Positions 6,890 to 10,199 of a stretch of 10,199 nt of DNA are shown here, one piece after another (position 1 is the first letter of the stretch; each line of letters begins with the position of its first letter). A model generated the notes under the pieces. The model was not told the DNA's origin, ran no database searches, and saw only the letters and a program-made list of their open reading frames with translations. The translations under genes and the position numbers were made by a program. Source of the DNA: Bacteroidetes bacterium CG23_combo_of_CG06-09_8_20_14_all_32_9 (GTDB lineage Bacteria > Bacteroidota > Bacteroidia > Bacteroidales > GWA2-32-17); contig PCSS01000355.1 of NCBI GenBank assembly GCA_002771395.1, forward strand, positions 1 through 10,199, written 5' to 3'.

Positions 6890-7828
6890 ATGACTGTTAA
6901 TTACGATGAACTTACTAATATTCATTCCGAACTTGGTGAATGTAGCATTTGTCCAAGAAACTGCAGGGTAAATCGCCTGGCTGGTGAGTTGGGTTATTGT
7001 AAAACAGGTGCGGGTTTCTATATTTCATCAATTTGTATTCATAAGGGCGAAGAGCCTGTAATATGTGGAACTCAGGGAATTTGCAATATTTTTTTTTCAC
7101 ATTGCAATTTACAATGTATTTACTGCCAGAATTACCAGATTAGCTGTAATAAAAATCCGGTAAACCAGGTTTTATCGCTTGATGAAGTTATAAATCAAAT
7201 TATTTTAATTTTAAAAACGGGGATTAATTCTGTGGGTTTTGTTACTCCTTCACACGTTGCACCGCAGGTAAAAGAAATAATTTTTGCAATTAAAAAAAAA
7301 GGATACAAACCTGTTTTTGTTTGGAATTCCAATGGTTATGATAAACCTGAAACATTACGTTGTTTCGAAACCTTAATAGATATTTATTTGCCCGATTTTA
7401 AATATGTTGATGCTGAAATTTCCAGGCAATTTTCGGATGCCAAGGATTATCCGCAGGTTGCGTTAAAAGCAATTAAGGAGATGTATTTTCAAAAAGGTTC
7501 AAAACTTTTTTTAGATGATAACGGAATGGCACAACGTGGCTTGATTATCCGACACCTGGTTTTACCCGGGAAAGCTGAAGCAAGTATTAAACTACTTAAA
7601 ATTATTGCTGAAGAAATTAGTACAAAAGTTACAATTTCGTTGATGTCGCAATATTATCCTGCTAAAAATGTAAAAAATCATCCTGTTTTAGGCAGGCAAT
7701 TATTAAAGGAAGAATATATGCAAGTTACCAAAGCAATGTATAAAATCGGTTTTACCAACGGATGGATTCAAGACTACCAAAGTTATTCAAATTATCGTCC
7801 TGATTTTGAAAAAGAACATCCATTTTAA
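6890..7828 (+). CDS. Radical SAM protein, PflX/COG1313 type (PflA-like)
   Basis: A 312-residue Fe-S enzyme. The radical SAM signature CNLQCIYC (residues 72-79, CX3CX2C) is followed by QN. This is the standard AdoMet-binding [4Fe-4S] site. An N-terminal cysteine motif, CSICPRNC then C37 (C18, C21, C25, C37), with HKGEEPVICG (51-60), is diagnostic of COG1313 proteins, annotated as uncharacterised relatives of pyruvate formate-lyase activase. Later family blocks include VWNSNGY, YLPDFKY, RHLVLPG, ISLMSQYYPA and a GWIQDYQS...YRPDF...HPF C-terminus. Length is complete. No glycyl-radical enzyme is nearby, so the substrate is unknown and the PflA label describes similarity only. The ATG at 6890 is the first start in the frame, which opens after a TGA at 6851. 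No Shine-Dalgarno is visible. A MITE-like end lies 19 bp upstream. Confidence 0.88.
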   Translation: MTVNYDELTNIHSELGECSICPRNCRVNRLAGELGYCKTGAGFYISSICIHKGEEPVICGTQGICNIFFSHCNLQCIYCQNYQISCNKNPVNQVLSLDEVINQIILILKTGINSVGFVTPSHVAPQVKEIIFAIKKKGYKPVFVWNSNGYDKPETLRCFETLIDIYLPDFKYVDAEISRQFSDAKDYPQVALKAIKEMYFQKGSKLFLDDNGMAQRGLIIRHLVLPGKAEASIKLLKIIAEEISTKVTISLMSQYYPAKNVKNHPVLGRQLLKEEYMQVTKAMYKIGFTNGWIQDYQSYSNYRPDFEKEHPF

Positions 7829-7945
7829 CGAATGTTCAGTCCTTATTTTGTAACTTCTCAATACTTGTCTATGTCAAATATTAAATTGAACGTTTACTCA
7901 ATTTATGCTTTGTCATATTTATTATCCCATCGAATTACGAATTTT

Positions 7946-8071
7946 TTATTTACCCCGTTGGATAATTCCCCATATTTTACTGCTTATTTACCCCGTTGAA
8001 TAATTCTTTTAACACTTATACCGTGAAAACAAGGTTTATTCTACGGGGTGAATTTAAGCTATCCAACGGGG
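7946..8071. repeat. Direct and inverted copies of a CCCCGTTGGATA repeat
   Basis: Two direct copies of a 23-bp unit, with core ACCCCGTTGGATAATTC, lie at 7946-7968 and 7984-8006. They differ at one base and repeat with a 38-bp period. An inverted copy of the core, TATCCAACGGGG, is at 8060-8071, and a partial inverted copy, TACGGGGTGAAT, is at 8042-8053. The inverted copies could pair with the direct ones over a loop of roughly 40-95 nt. Two copies with 15-bp spacing is not a CRISPR array. The GC-rich core stands out from the surroundings. Confidence 0.75.
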
Positions 8072-8210
8072 CGAATATTTTTTTCGTACTTCGGTGTAAT
8101 AATCATTCAAAAAAATAATATGTCTTTACAATTCATTTATCCACTTTATTTATTTACAGAGCCTTGCAGGTAAAAATAAAAGAAATAAACAACAAATGAA
8201 TTTTTATCAC

Positions 8211-8218
8211 TAAATTTG
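8211..8218 (+). promoter_or_regulatory. Bacteroidota -7 box candidate (TAAATTTG)
   Basis: TAAATTTG matches the TAnnTTTG -7 consensus of Bacteroidota sigma factors exactly. I see no convincing TTTG -33 element 19-21 bp upstream. It lies before the DUF559 remnant and may originally have driven that gene. It could now serve nadB through a leader of about 190-200 nt containing the remnant and the hairpin. Confidence 0.4.
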
Positions 8219-8248
8219 CCTAATCGAAAAGTTGCATTTGTGACTTGA

Positions 8249-8374
8249 ATTCAGCACAAACTATATTTCTTTATTGCTGATTTTTATTGTGCAGAAAAAG
8301 AATTAGTGATTGAGCTTGACGGCAAAATTCACGAGAACCAATATACTCACCCCTTTGTCTCCTCTCTATTATAG
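8249..8374 (+). pseudogene. Remnant of a DUF559 endonuclease-like gene
   Basis: In the frame that opens after a TGA at 8246 the DNA reads IQHKLYFFIADFY then CAEKELVIELDGKIHENQ, ending at 8341. This is the core of DUF559 (restriction-endonuclease-like fold, related to Vsr), whose members typically show a DFYC...LVIElDG.iH motif with the catalytic Asp/Glu. Only about 31 residues of a domain that is normally around 110 remain. There is no start codon and no upstream alpha-helical part. After ENQ the frame enters a GC-rich hairpin repeat (YTHPFVSSLL) and stops at a TAG at 8372-8374. The gene is thus truncated at both ends and almost certainly not functional. Similar genes are common singletons in Bacteroidota; their role is unclear. 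Confidence 0.75.
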
Positions 8375-8379
8375 AGAGG
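8361..8379. repeat. GC-rich palindrome upstream of nadB (REP-like)
   Basis: CCTCTCTAT, one T, then ATAGAGAGG form a perfect 9-1-9 palindrome. It sits in a wider C-rich/G-rich unit (about 8346-8390: TCACCCCTTTG on the left, GGGTTGGGGGTAAG on the right) whose ends can partly extend the stem. The composition contrasts strongly with the AT-rich surroundings. As RNA it would form a stable hairpin about 40 nt before the nadB start. It might act as a REP-like repeat, a processing site or an attenuator; no T-run follows. Confidence 0.75.
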
Positions 8380-8418
8380 GGTTGGGGGTAAGTAGTAACA
8401 AAATATAAATTCAATGAT

Positions 8419-9999
8419 ATGACTTTAAAATTTGATTTTTTAGTGATAGGTTCTGGAATAGCAGGATTAACAATAGCTCTTAAAACAGCAAAATACGGAA
8501 AAGTATGTGTTATAACCAAAACAGGTATAGACGAAACCAATACAAGATATGCTCAGGGCGGAATTGCTGCTGTAACTTATCAACCCGATTCTTTTGAAAA
8601 ACATGTTAAAGATACTTTAATAGCCGGTGCCGGTTTATGCAGCGAAGACATAGTACGGATGGTAGTTAGCGAAGCTCCTGAACGAATTAATGACCTTATT
8701 GAATGGGGAATGAGTTTCGATAAAAATACCGATGGCAGTTATAATTTAGCCCGCGAAGGCGGGCATACCGAACATCGTATTTTACATCATAAAGATAATA
8801 CCGGTAACGAAATTCAGAAAGTTCTTTCGGTTCAGGTAAAAAATAATCCGAACATTACAGTTCTGGAAAATCATTTTACTGTTGATTTAATTACTCAGCA
8901 TCACTTGGGCATCAGTGTAAGGCGAATAAATACCGATATAGAATGTTACGGTGCGTATGTAATGGATTTAAATAAACATCAAATATTTAAAATACTTGCA
9001 AAAACTACTTTTATTTGTACCGGTGGAGTAGGAAACCTTTATCTTACAACTACCAACCCTAATATAGCTACCGGCGACGGCATTGCCATGGTTCACAGGG
9101 CAAAGGGAACAACCGAAAACATGGAATTTATTCAGTTTCATCCCACTTCGTTATTTAATCCTGGCGAAAGACCTTCATTTTTAATAACCGAAGCTCTCAG
9201 AGGCTTTGGAGCCATTCTTAAAACAATAGCAGGAAAAGAATTTATGCACGAATACGATTCAAGGGGTTCGCTTGCACCACGTGACATTGTTGCACGTGCC
9301 ATAGATTATGAAATGAAAAAAAGAGGCGAAGATTTTGTTTATATAGATGCTACACAATCAGATAAAAATGAACTTATTTATCATTTTCCAAATATTTATG
9401 CCAAATGCCTGAAAATCGGAATTGATATTACACGAGACCCAATTCCTGTGGTTCCTGCAGCTCATTATCTTTGCGGAGGAATTAAAGTAGATGCTAACGG
9501 TTGTACTCACATTCATCATTTATATGCCACCGGCGAAACTGCATCTACCGGTTTGCATGGAGCAAATCGGCTGGCTTCTAATTCATTGGTTGAAGCGCTT
9601 GTTTTTGCTCACCGTGCTGCTCAACATGCTGTTAATATTTACAACGATATACAATATCAGGAAAATATACCGGAATGGAATGATAAAGGAACTACACATC
9701 CCCGCGAATTAATACTTATAACTCAAAATACCCGCGAATTACATCATCTTATGAGTTATTATGTTGGAATTGTTCGTTCCGATAGTCGCTTAAAAAGAGC
9801 CTATTCACGCCTCGAAATGATTTATAACGAAACCGAAGAATTATATAAAACATCAAAAATTTCACAAAAACTTTGCGAACTAAGAAACTTAATTACAGTA
9901 GGTTATCTGGTTATCAAAGCAGCTCAAGCCCGAAAAGAAAGTATAGGGTTACATTATAACATAGACCATGCTTCAAAAAAAATAAAGACAATATTGTAA
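8419..9999 (+). CDS. nadB: L-aspartate oxidase
   Basis: A 526-residue flavoprotein that oxidises L-aspartate to iminoaspartate. This is the first step of de novo NAD synthesis, and quinolinate synthase (NadA) takes the product. The FAD-binding Rossmann motif is VIGSGIAGLTIA (9-20). Family blocks follow in order: TRYAQGGIAAV (42-52), REGGHTEHRILHHKDNTG (112-129), FIQFHPTSL (237-245), APRDIVARAI (286-295), AAHYLCGGI (347-355) and GETASTGLHGANRLASNSL (372-390). His241, Arg288, His349 and Arg384 match active-site residues of the E. coli enzyme. These blocks separate it from the related fumarate reductase and succinate dehydrogenase flavoproteins. Length is full. The ATG at 8419 puts the FAD motif at the normal distance. 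No nadA or nadC is visible in the window. A candidate -7 box, a decayed DUF559 fragment and a hairpin lie upstream. Confidence 0.96.
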   Translation: MTLKFDFLVIGSGIAGLTIALKTAKYGKVCVITKTGIDETNTRYAQGGIAAVTYQPDSFEKHVKDTLIAGAGLCSEDIVRMVVSEAPERINDLIEWGMSFDKNTDGSYNLAREGGHTEHRILHHKDNTGNEIQKVLSVQVKNNPNITVLENHFTVDLITQHHLGISVRRINTDIECYGAYVMDLNKHQIFKILAKTTFICTGGVGNLYLTTTNPNIATGDGIAMVHRAKGTTENMEFIQFHPTSLFNPGERPSFLITEALRGFGAILKTIAGKEFMHEYDSRGSLAPRDIVARAIDYEMKKRGEDFVYIDATQSDKNELIYHFPNIYAKCLKIGIDITRDPIPVVPAAHYLCGGIKVDANGCTHIHHLYATGETASTGLHGANRLASNSLVEALVFAHRAAQHAVNIYNDIQYQENIPEWNDKGTTHPRELILITQNTRELHHLMSYYVGIVRSDSRLKRAYSRLEMIYNETEELYKTSKISQKLCELRNLITVGYLVIKAAQARKESIGLHYNIDHASKKIKTIL

Positions 10000-10048
10000 A
10001 AAAGCAACCTTTAGTTTATTAATATCGTCTTACTTTTAAAAGAATAAT

Positions 10049-10076
10049 TTTTTTGTACAAAAAATTTGTACATTTG
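10049..10076 (+). promoter_or_regulatory. Promoter region with palindrome, TTTGTACA repeat and -7 box
   Basis: TTTTTTGTACAAAAAA (10049-10064) is a perfect 16-bp palindrome. TTTGTACA occurs twice with a 13-bp period (10052-10059 and 10065-10072). The second copy overlaps TACATTTG (10069-10076), an exact match to the Bacteroidota -7 box. The TTTG at 10052 is only 13 bp upstream, shorter than the usual 19-21 bp -33/-7 spacing. The box lies 26 bp before the next ATG, a sensible distance for its promoter. The palindrome could be an operator (inference). Confidence 0.5.
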
Positions 10077-10102
10077 TAAATAAATTTTTTAAAAAAAAAC
10101 TT

Positions 10103-10199
10103 ATGAGAACAATTACGTGCTTATTTTTTATTGTCCTTTTTGCAATGCCTGTATTTGCAAAAAAAGTAGAAGTAGAAACAGCAAAAAAAGCTGCAAAAA
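10103..10199 (+). CDS. Start of a secreted protein, possibly a C10-type protease (3' end cut off)
   Basis: Only the first 32 codons are in the window. MRTITCLFFIVLFAMPVFA is a clear Sec signal peptide with a charged start, a hydrophobic core and an AxA-like end (VFA). It is followed by KKVEVETAKKAAK. The pattern of a signal peptide followed by V-x-x-E-x-A-x-x-x-A resembles the propeptide start of streptopain-like (C10) peptidases and other exported Bacteroidota proteins, many of which use the type IX secretion system. With so little sequence the product is a guess; the export prediction is firm. A good -7 box lies 26 bp upstream, so it is probably its own transcription unit, 103 bp after nadB. 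Confidence 0.75.
   Translation, partial: MRTITCLFFIVLFAMPVFAKKVEVETAKKAAK

Larger units (their letters stand above)
7829..8418. other. 590-bp region with repeats and a decayed gene, no intact CDS
   Basis: This spacer has no intact gene. It starts with about 115 bp of plain AT-rich DNA. A cluster of direct and inverted copies of a CCCCGTTGGATA core follows (7946-8071). Next come AT-rich DNA with an isolated 9-bp inverted repeat (AATTCATTT 8130-8138, AAATGAATT 8194-8202), a -7-like box (8211-8218), a DUF559 remnant (8249-8341), and a GC-rich hairpin (8361-8379) just upstream of nadB. Confidence 0.8.

Noticed and set aside
7814..7837. GAACAT...ATGTTC stem at the end of the radical SAM gene as a terminator
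   Set aside because: The stem is only 6 bp and AT-rich with a 12-nt loop, and no T-run follows.
7946..8006. Two 23-bp repeats separated by 15 bp, considered as a CRISPR array
   Set aside because: There are only two copies, the spacer is too short, inverted copies follow, and there are no cas genes nearby.
6636..8401. GTAGTAACAAA occurring both at 6636 and near 8391
   Set aside because: It is an 11-bp match with no shared flanks, and compatible with chance in AT-rich spacers.
8271..8540. 89-residue open frame on the minus strand overlapping the nadB start
   Set aside because: It runs across the DUF559 remnant, the hairpin and the nadB 5' end, resembles no known protein, and is antisense to strongly conserved nadB codons.

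Overview
The window looks like chromosomal DNA from an uncultured or environmental member of the Bacteroidota, probably a Bacteroidales or Marinilabiliales-like lineage. The grounds are strongly AT-rich DNA, weak or absent Shine-Dalgarno sequences, matches to the Bacteroidota -7 promoter box (TAnnTTTG), and a 'putative porin' of a family typical of this phylum. A secreted protein at the right edge also starts in the style of Bacteroidota proteases. All recognisable genes lie on the + strand. The phylum call is firm; anything finer is inference.

Layout. (1) 1-4658 is a compact cell-envelope block. It holds the 3' part of a membrane glycosyltransferase of the GT-C/PMT_2 type, a signal-peptide-bearing outer-membrane porin (34 bp gap), and a heptosyltransferase-like GT9 enzyme whose start codon overlaps the porin stop by one base. 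(2) 4659-5193 holds a small four-helix-bundle (S23/Avd-like) gene. It sits between imperfect inverted repeats and looks inserted between its neighbours. (3) 5194-6459 encodes a U32-family protein, most like TrhP, which acts in prephenate-dependent tRNA hydroxylation. (4) 6460-6889 is a gene-free stretch with a short tandem repeat, a 217 bp MITE-like unit with terminal inverted repeats, and a nested palindromic hairpin. (5) 6890-7828 encodes a PflX-type (COG1313) radical SAM protein. (6) 7829-8418 is a second gene-free stretch, with repeats around a CCCCGTTGGATA core, the remnant of a DUF559 endonuclease-like gene and a GC-rich hairpin. (7) 8419-9999 is nadB (L-aspartate oxidase), the first enzyme of de novo NAD synthesis. 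(8) From 10103 to the right edge is the start of a secreted protein with a protease-like propeptide start.

The three envelope genes plausibly work together in surface polysaccharide or lipid-linked glycan assembly plus outer-membrane permeability. The U32, radical SAM and nadB genes are housekeeping or redox enzymes with no obvious common pathway. Two of them (U32 and radical SAM) are iron-sulphur proteins by motif.

The most unusual content is in the spaces between genes. Three successive gaps carry three different small elements: the S23 cassette, the MITE/hairpin unit, and the DUF559 remnant with its repeats. I see no complete transposase, CRISPR array, rRNA, tRNA or retroelement, and no convincing new multi-gene defence or metabolic system.
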